From NCBI GenBank assembly GCA_019239425.1, contig JAFAZX010000083.1, positions 124,001 through 188,000 on the forward strand: a stretch of 64,000 bases of DNA, given 5' to 3'. This DNA is from Acidobacteriota bacterium (GTDB lineage Bacteria > Acidobacteriota > Blastocatellia > Pyrinomonadales > Pyrinomonadaceae). The number at the start of each line of letters is the position of its first letter. Within the stretch, counting starts at the first letter, position 1. A program made the translations under genes and the position numbers. Shown piece by piece: positions 16,845 to 26,262 of this stretch. The notes beneath the pieces are model-generated. The model did no database searches. It saw only the letters and a program-made list of their open reading frames with translations, and was not told the DNA's origin.

Positions 16845-18104
16845 ATGGATAACTCCGAGCGCCTGCTCGAACTGATCGAACTGGGGGTGGTCGAGCACGG
16901 GGGCGACCTCGGCGGCCGGACTCGCCTCTCGGGCGGCACGCTTCAGCTCTTTGACGGGCGCGTGACGCTGCGCGCCGAGCTGGCAGACCCGGGCCCGGCC
17001 GCGGCCGGCAAGGCCGTCCACGCGCACGTCCTGACGACGCTGCACGAGTACGGAGACGAGCTGCTCGACGCCTGCGTGTTCGGGATGGGCGGCGACCCCG
17101 AGGCGGCGCTGGGCGAGGCCGCACTGATCTGGATCACGGGCGTCGCCGGGCCCATCAAGTCTCTGCTGGATGACAAGCCGGTCTGCAACACCTGCCGCGC
17201 GGGTGTCGCCGGCGGCGACGCCTCGAAGGGTTATGTCCAGGGCGACTACGGACTGCCCGGACTCCGTGCTTACGTCGGGCCGGCTTTCTCGCGCGGGTTC
17301 GGCGGCGAACTGGACGGGTCGGCGCTCGACGACACGAAACCGTGGTTCCGCTTCGCCGCCGAGTCCGCCGCGCCGCGCCGCGTCCACCTGGCGAAGGCTT
17401 CCGTCCTTTCGAAAGGCGAGGCGGGTTGGAGTCGCGACCTGGAAGTCGACGGGCACGAGGTCTCGCACCACGACCCCGACTGGCCGGCCGGGGTGCGCGG
17501 CACCGCGCAAGGCTATCTGACGCGGTTCGCGGTCTTCGAGTTCCCGCGTGACTCGGCGGAGCTGCGCCGGCGGGTCGAGCTCGAACGAACCATCATCTAC
17601 TTCGCCGACAATTTCTCCCGCCACGATTCCGTGGACAAGCTGATGGAGGCGATGGTCGGCCGCGGATTCGACCCAGACCTCGTGCACGAGACGGAGGCCT
17701 TCGCGACCATGGCCTTCGGCCGGGTGCTCTTCGAGCGGCACGGGGTTCAGTACGCCCCGACCTTCATCCACGCCCGGCGCGACGGCCGGGTCGAGACGGA
17801 CGTTCCGCTGATGTCGATTCCGGCCTACGCCCGCGCGCGCGTCCTCGCCGTTCAACTGGGCGAGACGATGGAGCGAGACCAGTTTCAGTCGCTCTGCGTC
17901 TACCACGCGGAGTCGGGCGCGATCCTGCAGGCGATAGAGAAGGCGGGCGACAAGCTCGACCTGTCCCAGATAAAGATGTACCCGTGTGTCGTGCCGGAGC
18001 GGGGCGCCAGCGAGCAGACCATGGAGGCCGCGCTGGCGCTACTGAAAGGCCGGCTCGCGCCGACACGCCCGCCCGAGAAGAAGCCGCGTTGGAAGTTCTG
18101 GTAG
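16845..18104 (+). CDS. Unknown cytoplasmic protein, possibly DUF6348-like N-terminal half
   Basis: I do not firmly recognise this protein of 419 residues. The first half ('LFDGRVTLRAELADPG', 'HAHVLTTL', 'LLDACVFGMG', 'ALIWITGVAGPIKSLLDD') recalls the DUF6348 family from memory. The second half, with 'YLTRFAVFEFPRDSAELRRR', looks like a separate domain, and the tail is basic-aromatic (KKPRWKFW). There is no signal or membrane segment. ATG 16845 has a good GGAGAG site seven bases upstream. A GTG at 16794 in the same frame overlaps the previous stop (GTGA) and would add 17 residues, so translational coupling is also possible. It is the last gene of the operon and is convergent with the macroglobulin gene. 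Confidence 0.6.
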   Translation: MDNSERLLELIELGVVEHGGDLGGRTRLSGGTLQLFDGRVTLRAELADPGPAAAGKAVHAHVLTTLHEYGDELLDACVFGMGGDPEAALGEAALIWITGVAGPIKSLLDDKPVCNTCRAGVAGGDASKGYVQGDYGLPGLRAYVGPAFSRGFGGELDGSALDDTKPWFRFAAESAAPRRVHLAKASVLSKGEAGWSRDLEVDGHEVSHHDPDWPAGVRGTAQGYLTRFAVFEFPRDSAELRRRVELERTIIYFADNFSRHDSVDKLMEAMVGRGFDPDLVHETEAFATMAFGRVLFERHGVQYAPTFIHARRDGRVETDVPLMSIPAYARARVLAVQLGETMERDQFQSLCVYHAESGAILQAIEKAGDKLDLSQIKMYPCVVPERGASEQTMEAALALLKGRLAPTRPPEKKPRWKFW

Positions 18105-18143
18105 TCGGGCGGGCGCGAAGACTGATCATCCCTGCCATGTCAA

Positions 18144-21100
18144 TCACTCCACGCGCACGCGGTCGCTCTGCCCGCGGCCGAAAGTCTCCGGCGCGTACAT
18201 CTCTTCGGCCTTCGCGGGCGGGACGACGTACAGGCCCGGGGTCGTGGCGCGCGCGAAGTAGCTGTACTCGTGCTCGCCCTCCCACAAGAGCGAGGTGAAG
18301 GCTTCGGCGCGGTCGTCCCGAAGGTTCTGATGCTCGTACCACGGCCCCTGCCAGAACCAGTAGTGGTCAAGGACGCCGCGCCCGCTTCGATAAATAGCCG
18401 CCTCGCTCGAACCGTCCGGCAGGCGCTCGGTCGTGGCGAGCTCCGGGTTCAGTGCTTCGAGTCCCGCCGGCATCGGGTCGACGAGCGCGACGTGGTAGCG
18501 CCGCGCCGGGTTCAGCATGCGGACGCGGACGCGGACGCGCGCGCCCGCCTTGACGTGCCACACGCCCTCCGCGTCGCGCCTCACGTCCGCGGGGTCGTCC
18601 GCCGCCTCGTAGACGCGCTCGACGCGGAAGCCGTAGTCGGCCGCTTCGAGTTTCAAGTTCGAAGGCGCGTACCGCGTGCCGATGCGGAAGTAGAGACGCC
18701 CCGCGCCCTCCTTGCCGATGGTCAAATCGGCGGGCGCGCTCGGCGGGCGCTCGGCGAGCGCCGACATCGGGAGGTCGAGCTGCTGCCGGTCGGCCGAGCG
18801 GCCCCTGAACGTCCTCTCGCCCGCGAACGCGTCGCCGAGCCAGACGCGCGCGACGAAGTCGGGCGTCGCCTTCTCGTAGGTCTGGAAGTAGCGGTCGAGC
18901 GCGAGCAGGATGAAGACGTTCTCCTGCGTGTTCGACCAGCGGCCGTGACGCCGCCCGCCGAGCAGTCCGCGCACGAGCTTCGGGATGAGGTCGCTCGCGG
19001 GCTGGTCGCCGATGAGCGCGTCGAGGAGGACGCCGTCGGCGCGCCGGTCTGACTGCAGGGTGGTGTAGGCACCGTCGCTGTAGCCGTCGGCGAAGTGCGC
19101 CGCGTTCGAGGTCTCCGTGACGCGATTGTTGAGGTGGCGCCGGATCGCGCTCACCTCACTCGCCGACGCCGCGTCGCCGGAGAGGACGGAGAGCAGCCAG
19201 CCGAGCGTTTCGAGCGGGAGCTTTTCGACGCCGCCCGCGCTCGCGATCAGCCAGCGCGCGCCCGCCCCGTCGCGGTCGCCCGCCAGGGCGCGGACGTAGA
19301 GGGCGTAAGCCTTAATCGCGCGCTTCGCCTCGGGGCTGTAGTCGCTCGGAATCTTCGAGTCGATGGTGCGCAGGAAGCCGCGCGCCCTCTCCCACATCCC
19401 TTCGGGCACGTCGAAGCCCTTGGCCTTCGCGCGGGCGAGCGCGTGCGCGACGTGCACGGAGACGAACGGCACCGAGGGGCGGCCGCGCCGCCAGAAGTCG
19501 AAGCCGCCGTCGTCGTTCTGCAAAGACTCGAGGCGCTTGACGTCCGCGCCGACGGCCGCGCGGATGGCTTCGGGCGAGGGCAGGTCTTTAGTCTCGAAGG
19601 CGGCCAGCACGTCCTTGAGCGCAACCACCGAGAGGACGCGGGAGGCGAGCTGCTCGCTGCAATCGAAGGGGTAGTTGTAGAGGTAGATGAAGGCGTCCGT
19701 CAGCTCCTGCAACTGCGTCGAGGCGGTCGTGACTTCGAGGCCGCCGAAACTTCTGACGGCGTCGGCCGGCGCCCTGACGGGCTGCGCGACGGCGCCCTCG
19801 TCTATCACGCCGTAAGTGGCGAAGGCTTCGGTCGTGGCGGGCGTGTAGACCGGGAGTGAAATCTCGGCCGCGTCGGAGCCCTCGTCGGCGGCGGCCGCGA
19901 CCTGGAAGCGCGCCGTGCCCGGCGCGACCGCCGCGATGGGGAAGCGCACCTCGACGCGGTTCTGCGCGGGCACTGTAACGCGGCGGCCCGCGCCCTCGGT
20001 CAGCTCGGCGCCCGTCGCGCGCACGGCGACGCTCACGCTCAGCGGGCGGGCGGTCTGGTTCTGCACGACGACGGGCAGCTCCGCGCGGTCGCCGAAGTTG
20101 AGGAAGCGCGGCGCGGACGGGCGGGCCATGAGGGGCAGCCGCGCCGTGATCGCGGACTCGCCCTTGCCCGCGAGCTTGCCGCCCGCGACCGAGACGGCCG
20201 TCACGCGGTAGCGCGTCAGGTTGTCGGGCAGCCTCACCCGAACCTGTGCGCGCCCCTCGGCGTCCGTCGGCAGCGAGGCGGCGAAGACGGCGAGGGCGTT
20301 GAAATCCTTGCGCAGCTCAATCAGCGCCTCGTCTCTGGAACTCCCTATGTCTGCCACTTCGGCCACCGAAGCGTTCAATACCGCCTGTTCGGTTCTGTAT
20401 GCCAGAGCCTCGGGAAGTTTGCCGGCACTGACCGGCCGAGAATAGTCTACGCCTCCGCCTCCGCCACCACCTCCGGGGCCGCCGCCCCCTATGTGTGCGT
20501 CGCCGACGCGCCGCTCCAGCTCTTCGAGGTCGGCGAGGCTCACCTTCTCGCGCAGGTGATAGTCGCTCGTCTCAGCGTCGCGCGCCGGGTAGAAGAGGCC
20601 CAAAGGGTCTTCGAGTCTGTAGTCGGTGAGCGCGAGCACCGACTCGTCGACGACGACGACGGCCGTGTCCGTGCCCTGCACGGCGCGGCCCTGCGCGTCC
20701 CTCACTTCGACATCGACGAACGTCTCCTTGCCCGGCTCGAGCACGGCCGCGCGCGGCGTGGCCTTCACGCTCAGGCGGCGCGCGTCGGGCGGCACTTCGA
20801 GGTTGATCTCGCCCGAAGCATAAGCGGGCCGCTTCGGGAGGTTCGCGCGCTCTTTGCCCTCGTCGTCCACGCGCGCCGCCGCGCCGACGAGGTCGACCTG
20901 CACGTGGACGTTCGGCGTCATCGCCTCGTCAACGGGGACGCGCAAGGTGTATGAGTTCTCGCGCATCTGGAAACGCTCCGTCCGCAGGAGCCCGGAACGT
21001 CTCAGAGTCAGCACGCCTTCGGCCGGCGCGAACGGAGACTGGACGAGTATCTCGGCCACGTCGCCGCCCTTATAGTTCCTGCGGTCGGGAATCAACTCGA

Positions 21101-24100
21101 CCTCTTCCTGCTCGACCTCGCGCTTCGGCGGGAGCTTCCCGCCCGCGACCCACAGGGACAACTCCGTCTCGTTGAGGCGCTCGCGCCCGTCGCGCACGCG
21201 GGCGGTCAGACGGTACGTCCCGCCCTCCTTCACGGGCAGCCGGACGTTGACGGCGTCGGCGCCGCTCTTGACCGTCTGCTCCTGCGCGTCCGTCTCCTGC
21301 TGCGTCCACTCGCCCTCCTTGTAGACGTAATCGAGACGCACGAGGCGCAGGGCGACGTCGCGGCCCGCGAGCGCCTTGCCGTCGATGTCCGTCGTGATGA
21401 GGGCCACGTCGAACGCCTCGCCCTTCTGCACGAAGGTGCGCGCGGGCCGGAGGCCGACGTACACCTCCGAGGGGTGGACGAGCAGCGTCGCGCGGGCGGC
21501 GAGTGTCTGCCGGTTCACGTCCTGCACGCGGGCCTCGGCGACGACGCTCGACGGGCGCGCGGGGCTGACCGAGTCGAAGTCCATGCGGAGCGTGTGACGC
21601 CCCTGCGCGTCGGTGCGCCCTTTGAACGCCAGTGTCTGGACTTCGCCCACGTCCCCGTCGCCGCCCCACCACGGGACGAACTTGCCGAAGACGTAGTCGT
21701 CGCGGTTGGGCGGCGTGTAGTTCGTCGGGGTGGCCGACACAGTCCACCCGACCTCCGTGTCGGGCAGCCCGCCGCCCGCGTAGTACCTGGCGGTCGCCGT
21801 CACCGTCGCCGCGGAGCCGACGAAGTGCGGAGCCTCGGACGTGCGCGCCTCAAGCTCGAACTCGGGCCGACGGAATTCCATCACCTGAAAGGTGTGCGTG
21901 AAGGACTGCTCCGTCGAGTGGAGCTTCAGCTCCAGGCTGGCGCCGCCGAGGTTCATCGTGGGGGGAAGCCGCAGCTTGAAGTCGAAGCCCGCGAGCGCGC
22001 TCAGCTTCGCGCTCCCCTTCGCGACCTCGTTGTCCCGCGAGTCCTTCAGGACGTAAGCGACCGCCTCGTCCCCGTCGCCCACCTGCGGAATCATGTCGGT
22101 GTCGCCCGAAGGCCTCAGGTCGACGTCGCGTATCCAGCCCTTGACGCTCACCTCCTCGCCGGGGCGGTATAGCTTCCGGTCGTCGAAGACGTACCACCTG
22201 AGCGACTCTTCGTCGTCCGTGCGGCGCCACGTGGCCCCGCCGCCCTGCGGGTAGGACTGCGGCAGTATGGCAACGTCGTCGCCGCGCCGCGCGACGAGCA
22301 GAGGCTCGCCGCTCTTCTCGCGCGCCCCGAATTCGACGCGCGCCACGCCGTCCGCGCCCGTCGCGGCGCTCAGGTCTTCGGGGACGACCGACACCCGGAC
22401 TCCCTCAAGCGGTCTTCCGTCCTTCAGCGCGTTCGCCCAGACGACGAGCGCGCTCTTGTCTACGAAGGCGTCCAGCCCGATGTCCGTGGCCTCGACCCAG
22501 GAGTCGACGCCGCCGTCCGAAGGGCCGTAGGCGTAGACGTTCACGGGGGCGCTGCCTTCGTCCACCGGCACGACGCTGACGAAAGCCTGCCCGTAGCCGC
22601 TCGTCAGCGCGGGCGCAAGGTCGATGGAAGTCTCGACGTACTCGTCGGGCACGCCCCGCACCTCGATCACCTTCTGGAAGACGAGCCTGCCGGGCGGCCT
22701 TAGAGCATCCTTCACCTTCTCGCCGACCGCGCCGTTGTAGCGCATCGCCTCGTAGGCGCGGAAGTGCGGCCAGTCTTCGGGCGCGACTTTGTAGAGCGAG
22801 ACCTTCAGCCTGCGGCGGTTGACGCTGTAGACGTTGAAGGCGCGCCGGCCCGCGGGGTCGAGCACGACGAAGCCGTCGCCCTCCCCGAAGAGGTTCGGCT
22901 CCGCGGTCGTGACTTTGAAGCTGAACCTGTTCTCGCCCGTGAGCGTTTGGCCGAACGCGTCTTTGATGGAGCGGTCGAGCGTGACCGTGTAGGTCGTGTT
23001 GCTGCGCTTGTCGCCCTCGATCTGTATCGAGTCGCCCGCGAGGCCGATCTTCGCGCCGGGGATTTCGGGTGAGACCGTGACCTGCGACGGTTTGAAGGCG
23101 TGCTCGTCGAGCTGGTTGCTGAAGGTCAGGCCTATCTCGTCGAAGGGCGTGCAGCGTCTCTCCGAGCCGCACGCCGTCTTTCTGACGCGGAGCGCGCCGT
23201 AGGTCTTGAAGGAGAAGCTCTGGTCGCCCGCGGTCGTACGCGGCCCCTCGGCCGAAGGCGTGCCGCGCGGGACGACGATGGTGACCGACGCGTCCGGCGG
23301 GAGCGCGTCGTGCGTCGTGCCGTCGGGGTTCACGGCGCGCAGGGCGAGCCAGCGCCCGCCTTGCGCGCGCTTGACGAGTTCGCTCAACTCCTTGTCGGCG
23401 GCGACCTCCGCGGGCGTGGCGAGTCGCAGGCGCGCGCCCCCGGCGGACTGAGTCTTCAGGCGCGCGAACACCTGCGCGGCGTCCACGCGCTGGTCGAACT
23501 CAAGGAACATCGGAGTGTCGCGCGGCAGGCCCTCCCCGCGCGGGTAAGAGTGGATGAGCTTGGGCGGCGGCGTGGAGAAGTCGAACGCCTTCGCCTGCCC
23601 GAGCGCGTTCCCGAGCGCGGACTTCGTGCCGGCGGGCACACTGACCGAATAGCCGGTCGCCATCGGCATCCTCCCGCCTTCGGCCTCGGGCTGGAAGACG
23701 AGCGTCTGCGCGCTCAGCCAGCGCCAGCGGCCCGCGGGCTGCGGGGTGAGTTTGACGGGGACGTGGGCGGCGGCCTCGTCCTGCGAGGAGACCGCGACCA
23801 TCGGCTGCGAGAAGGTGATGCTGAGCGCGGGCGCGAGTTCGACCTCACCCTCCGGCGCGAAGCGCAGCACTTCGAGCGGCGCGTTCGTTTTCGAAGGCGG
23901 CGTCGGCCCGCCCGCTTCGGGCGGTGCGAACGCGGCCCGTATGGTCTGCCCCGCGCGCGGCGGCGGCAGAGAACTGTCGCGCAGCTTGAAGTCCTGCACG
24001 TCGCCGGCCTCGCGCGAGACGGGCGGCAGCCGCGCGAGCAGTCTTTCGGTCTCGGCTTGCGACAGGGGCGCGGCGGCGGCGACCGGGTTCGGCGCCGGGC

Positions 24101-24269
24101 GCTCGACCTTCTCCTCCCCTTCGCTCAGGCGGAAGCGCAGGCCGCTCTTCGCCGCGTCGTCGTCCGCCTGCTCGCCCTCTTGAGTCACGCGCGCGCGGGA
24201 CGTGGGCGGGACGAAGGTCAGCAGGGTTGTCAGAATCAACGTGAGTGAGAGGAGCGGCTTGAGTCTCAT
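18144..24269 (-). CDS. Bacterial alpha-2-macroglobulin family protein with thioester motif (first of two)
   Basis: This 2041-residue exported protein begins with a signal peptide (RLKPLLSLTLILTTLLTF). It then has a long run of macroglobulin (MG) beta domains, with 'KLYRPGEEVSVKGWIRDV' typical of the MG3-type segment. A very Gly-rich stretch near residue 1260 (encoded around 20460-20490) may be a flexible or bait-like region. The thioester domain has 'FDCSEQLASRV' with the reactive Cys near 1537 (C-S-E-Q, the C-x-E-Q consensus), within an alpha-toroid repeat region. Bacterial macroglobulins trap proteases or link covalently to targets in the periplasm; this one looks competent for thioester chemistry. 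There is no clear lipobox and no PBP1C gene nearby. The ATG at 24269 has GAGG seven bases upstream. Confidence 0.9.
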   Translation of the reverse strand: MRLKPLLSLTLILTTLLTFVPPTSRARVTQEGEQADDDAAKSGLRFRLSEGEEKVERPAPNPVAAAAPLSQAETERLLARLPPVSREAGDVQDFKLRDSSLPPPRAGQTIRAAFAPPEAGGPTPPSKTNAPLEVLRFAPEGEVELAPALSITFSQPMVAVSSQDEAAAHVPVKLTPQPAGRWRWLSAQTLVFQPEAEGGRMPMATGYSVSVPAGTKSALGNALGQAKAFDFSTPPPKLIHSYPRGEGLPRDTPMFLEFDQRVDAAQVFARLKTQSAGGARLRLATPAEVAADKELSELVKRAQGGRWLALRAVNPDGTTHDALPPDASVTIVVPRGTPSAEGPRTTAGDQSFSFKTYGALRVRKTACGSERRCTPFDEIGLTFSNQLDEHAFKPSQVTVSPEIPGAKIGLAGDSIQIEGDKRSNTTYTVTLDRSIKDAFGQTLTGENRFSFKVTTAEPNLFGEGDGFVVLDPAGRRAFNVYSVNRRRLKVSLYKVAPEDWPHFRAYEAMRYNGAVGEKVKDALRPPGRLVFQKVIEVRGVPDEYVETSIDLAPALTSGYGQAFVSVVPVDEGSAPVNVYAYGPSDGGVDSWVEATDIGLDAFVDKSALVVWANALKDGRPLEGVRVSVVPEDLSAATGADGVARVEFGAREKSGEPLLVARRGDDVAILPQSYPQGGGATWRRTDDEESLRWYVFDDRKLYRPGEEVSVKGWIRDVDLRPSGDTDMIPQVGDGDEAVAYVLKDSRDNEVAKGSAKLSALAGFDFKLRLPPTMNLGGASLELKLHSTEQSFTHTFQVMEFRRPEFELEARTSEAPHFVGSAATVTATARYYAGGGLPDTEVGWTVSATPTNYTPPNRDDYVFGKFVPWWGGDGDVGEVQTLAFKGRTDAQGRHTLRMDFDSVSPARPSSVVAEARVQDVNRQTLAARATLLVHPSEVYVGLRPARTFVQKGEAFDVALITTDIDGKALAGRDVALRLVRLDYVYKEGEWTQQETDAQEQTVKSGADAVNVRLPVKEGGTYRLTARVRDGRERLNETELSLWVAGGKLPPKREVEQEEVELIPDRRNYKGGDVAEILVQSPFAPAEGVLTLRRSGLLRTERFQMRENSYTLRVPVDEAMTPNVHVQVDLVGAAARVDDEGKERANLPKRPAYASGEINLEVPPDARRLSVKATPRAAVLEPGKETFVDVEVRDAQGRAVQGTDTAVVVVDESVLALTDYRLEDPLGLFYPARDAETSDYHLREKVSLADLEELERRVGDAHIGGGGPGGGGGGGGVDYSRPVSAGKLPEALAYRTEQAVLNASVAEVADIGSSRDEALIELRKDFNALAVFAASLPTDAEGRAQVRVRLPDNLTRYRVTAVSVAGGKLAGKGESAITARLPLMARPSAPRFLNFGDRAELPVVVQNQTARPLSVSVAVRATGAELTEGAGRRVTVPAQNRVEVRFPIAAVAPGTARFQVAAAADEGSDAAEISLPVYTPATTEAFATYGVIDEGAVAQPVRAPADAVRSFGGLEVTTASTQLQELTDAFIYLYNYPFDCSEQLASRVLSVVALKDVLAAFETKDLPSPEAIRAAVGADVKRLESLQNDDGGFDFWRRGRPSVPFVSVHVAHALARAKAKGFDVPEGMWERARGFLRTIDSKIPSDYSPEAKRAIKAYALYVRALAGDRDGAGARWLIASAGGVEKLPLETLGWLLSVLSGDAASASEVSAIRRHLNNRVTETSNAAHFADGYSDGAYTTLQSDRRADGVLLDALIGDQPASDLIPKLVRGLLGGRRHGRWSNTQENVFILLALDRYFQTYEKATPDFVARVWLGDAFAGERTFRGRSADRQQLDLPMSALAERPPSAPADLTIGKEGAGRLYFRIGTRYAPSNLKLEAADYGFRVERVYEAADDPADVRRDAEGVWHVKAGARVRVRVRMLNPARRYHVALVDPMPAGLEALNPELATTERLPDGSSEAAIYRSGRGVLDHYWFWQGPWYEHQNLRDDRAEAFTSLLWEGEHEYSYFARATTPGLYVVPPAKAEEMYAPETFGRGQSDRVRVE

Positions 24270-24520
24270 CAATGGCCTCTTCGGGTGTGACGCTCGCAAG
24301 ACCTGCGTCGTACTTCTGTGCCTGACACTTAAGGGCTAGTGCGGAGTGGAACGTTCAAAGGGGGGTGCTGGCACACCTCTCCGTGTCCGGCGTCGCGCCC
24401 TTCTCCTCGGGCTACAGACGCCGGAAGCTTCGAGTCAGTTCCCTCTCCCTTGTGCCGGTTGGATGCGGCCTTGTGTGAAGTTGGATGGATGAGCTTCGGG
24501 GTAAACTTGCGGCGCGGTCT

Positions 24521-25984
24521 CTAGTCCTGCGGCAGCAGTTCGAGGAGCTGCCGGCACGCCTCCCGCGCTTCGCGGAGCCTGCGCCGGTGGGCGCGCTCGG
24601 CGGCGCGCACGTCCGCGCCGCAGAACGGGCAGGCGCGCGTCCCCTCCCTCACGTGCCGGTCGCAGGCGCGGCAGAGCACGAGCGACTTCCCTTCGGCGCG
24701 CGACTTCCGCCCGGCCTTGAAAGGTCTTGCGGACTCCTTCGAAGTCGGCCGCGCCGGGCGGCCGATCTGCACCAGGCCCGAGCCGGGCGCGGACGCGACC
24801 GCGCGACCGTCGAGGGTTTCGAGCAGCAGGTCGAAGGTGCCGTGGTCGAACGAGAGGCCGGGCGCGGGCTGCGCGGGCACCACGCGCTCGCGCAGGCCAC
24901 GCGCCTCCAGTTCGAGCGCGCGGTGGTGGCAGTAAGGGTTGTTGCCTGGGCGGCCGAAGAGCGAGTGGCTGAGCCAGGTGCAGCCGCCGCGGCACACGTC
25001 CGCGTAGTAGCAGCCGCGGCAGAAGCCCCACAGCTCTTCGCCCGCGCGCGTCAGGTTGAAGTTAAGCTCCGGCGTGTTGCGCCAGATGTCCGCGAGCGTC
25101 AGGTCGCGGATGTTGCCGCCCGCGTAGCCGACGGTCGGCAGCGACGGGCAGCCCTTGATCGTGCCGTCGGCCTCGACGCCGAGCGTGTTCTGGCCCGCAT
25201 TGCAGCCCGGCCAGAAGACCGTGTCGTCGCCCCCGCCGCGCCAGAGCGATTCGTAAGGGCCGAAGTAGCCGACGTTATTGCCCGGCTGCATGAGCATCCC
25301 GCGCTCGACGCCCTCGTCGAAAAGCTCCGCCAGCAGGGGCATGAGTTCGAGCAGTTGGAAGGGTTGGAGCAGAAGCTCCGGGTGGTCTGCCGCGCGGCCC
25401 ATCGCGACGGTCAGTTGTATCTGCCAGCTCTTCGCGCCCGCCTCGACGAAGAGGTCGAAGAGTTCGCGCAACTCCGGCAAGACCAGTGAGGTAATCTGCG
25501 TGTTGACGCTCGTCGCGATGCCGTACTCGCGCACGAGGCCGAGCGCCTTGAAGGCCGCGGCGAAAGAGCCCTTCACGCCGCGCAGGCGGTCGTGCAGCTC
25601 TTCGAGTCCGTCCACGGAGACGCCGATGGCCTGAAGCCCCGCCTCGGCCGCCTCGCGGACTCTCTCTTCGGTCAGGTGGAGCCCGCCCGTCTGCATCGCG
25701 CAGTCCATGCCGTGCGCGCGCACGGCGCGGACGATCTCGACCCAGTCGCGGCGCAGGTACGCCTCGCCGCCGATGAGCGTGACCTCGCGCGTGCCGAGGC
25801 GCGCGAGCTGCGCGACGAGGTCGAGGCACTCACGGGTCGTCAGCTCGTCCGGACGCCGACGCCCGGCCCGTGACCCGCAGTGCTGACACTTCAGGTCACA
25901 GGCCAGGGTGATCTCCCAGACGACGTGCACGGGCCGGTAGGTCTCGCGGTCGTCTTCGGTGAAGAAACGTGTCGGCTGTTCCAT
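24521..25984 (-). CDS. Radical SAM/SPASM enzyme with extra C-terminal zinc ribbon (probable peptide maturase)
   Basis: The 487-residue protein has the radical SAM cluster motif C29-x3-C33-x2-C36 (TLACDLKCQHC) and the SAM-binding 'LIGGEAYLR'. A SPASM domain follows, with 'WPGCNAGQNTLGV', 'IKGCPSLP', and 'FCRGCYYADVCRGGC' ending in 'PYCHHRA', enough cysteines for auxiliary clusters. After a Pro/Ser/Lys linker it ends with a zinc-ribbon pair, 'CRACDRH' and 'CPFCGADV', and an Arg-rich helix. SPASM enzymes usually modify ribosomal peptides through crosslinks or epimerisation. It starts six bases after the DUF1843-like gene, its most likely partner. From memory, DUF1843 peptides are linked to a radical SAM/SPASM family named after a 'GDL' motif; I could not check this. 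Confidence 0.88.
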   Translation of the reverse strand: MEQPTRFFTEDDRETYRPVHVVWEITLACDLKCQHCGSRAGRRRPDELTTRECLDLVAQLARLGTREVTLIGGEAYLRRDWVEIVRAVRAHGMDCAMQTGGLHLTEERVREAAEAGLQAIGVSVDGLEELHDRLRGVKGSFAAAFKALGLVREYGIATSVNTQITSLVLPELRELFDLFVEAGAKSWQIQLTVAMGRAADHPELLLQPFQLLELMPLLAELFDEGVERGMLMQPGNNVGYFGPYESLWRGGGDDTVFWPGCNAGQNTLGVEADGTIKGCPSLPTVGYAGGNIRDLTLADIWRNTPELNFNLTRAGEELWGFCRGCYYADVCRGGCTWLSHSLFGRPGNNPYCHHRALELEARGLRERVVPAQPAPGLSFDHGTFDLLLETLDGRAVASAPGSGLVQIGRPARPTSKESARPFKAGRKSRAEGKSLVLCRACDRHVREGTRACPFCGADVRAAERAHRRRLREAREACRQLLELLPQD

Positions 25985-25990
25985 GTCCGC

Positions 25991-26224
25991 CTACTTGCCG
26001 CCGCCCTTCGAGAGCTTCTGCTCCAACTTGTCGAGCGCGGCCTGCGCGTCCTTGATCCACTTCCGCGCCGACGCCGCCACCTTCCTCATCTCGGCCGCGT
26101 CGCCGCGCGCCGCCGCCCCGCGGATCGCCTCGCCGTAGGGCGGCACAGAGCCCGCCGCCGCGCTCGTCTTGCCGGCCGCCTTCTTCGCGCCACTCTTCTT
26201 TGCAGAGCCTTTGCTTGTCGCCAT
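25991..26224 (-). CDS. DUF1843-like small Lys/Ala-rich protein, candidate RiPP precursor
   Basis: This 77-residue protein starts with a Lys/Ala/Ser-rich, histone-tail-like segment (KGSAKKSGAKKAAGKTSAAA). From residue 26 it follows the pattern I associate with DUF1843: 'VPPYGEAIRGAAARGDAAEM', then a helical 'RKVAASARKWIKDAQAALDK' and 'LEQKLSKGGGK'. The family's usual G-D-L is G-D-A here. ATG 26224 is chosen because GGAGG lies seven bases upstream; a longer frame to 26284 would run close to the previous stop. It is followed after six bases by the SPASM radical SAM gene, so the two are translated together. It could be that enzyme's substrate or a protein chaperone for another peptide. Confidence 0.7.
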   Translation of the reverse strand: MATSKGSAKKSGAKKAAGKTSAAAGSVPPYGEAIRGAAARGDAAEMRKVAASARKWIKDAQAALDKLEQKLSKGGGK

Positions 26225-26262
26225 TCGTTTGCCTCCGGTGATTGGTGTTTGGGGATAAAGCC

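Noticed and set aside
24387..24425. Inverted repeat CCGGCGTC/GACGCCGG upstream of the first macroglobulin gene as a terminator
   Set aside because: The loop is about 22 bases, the stem only nine bp, and no T run follows.
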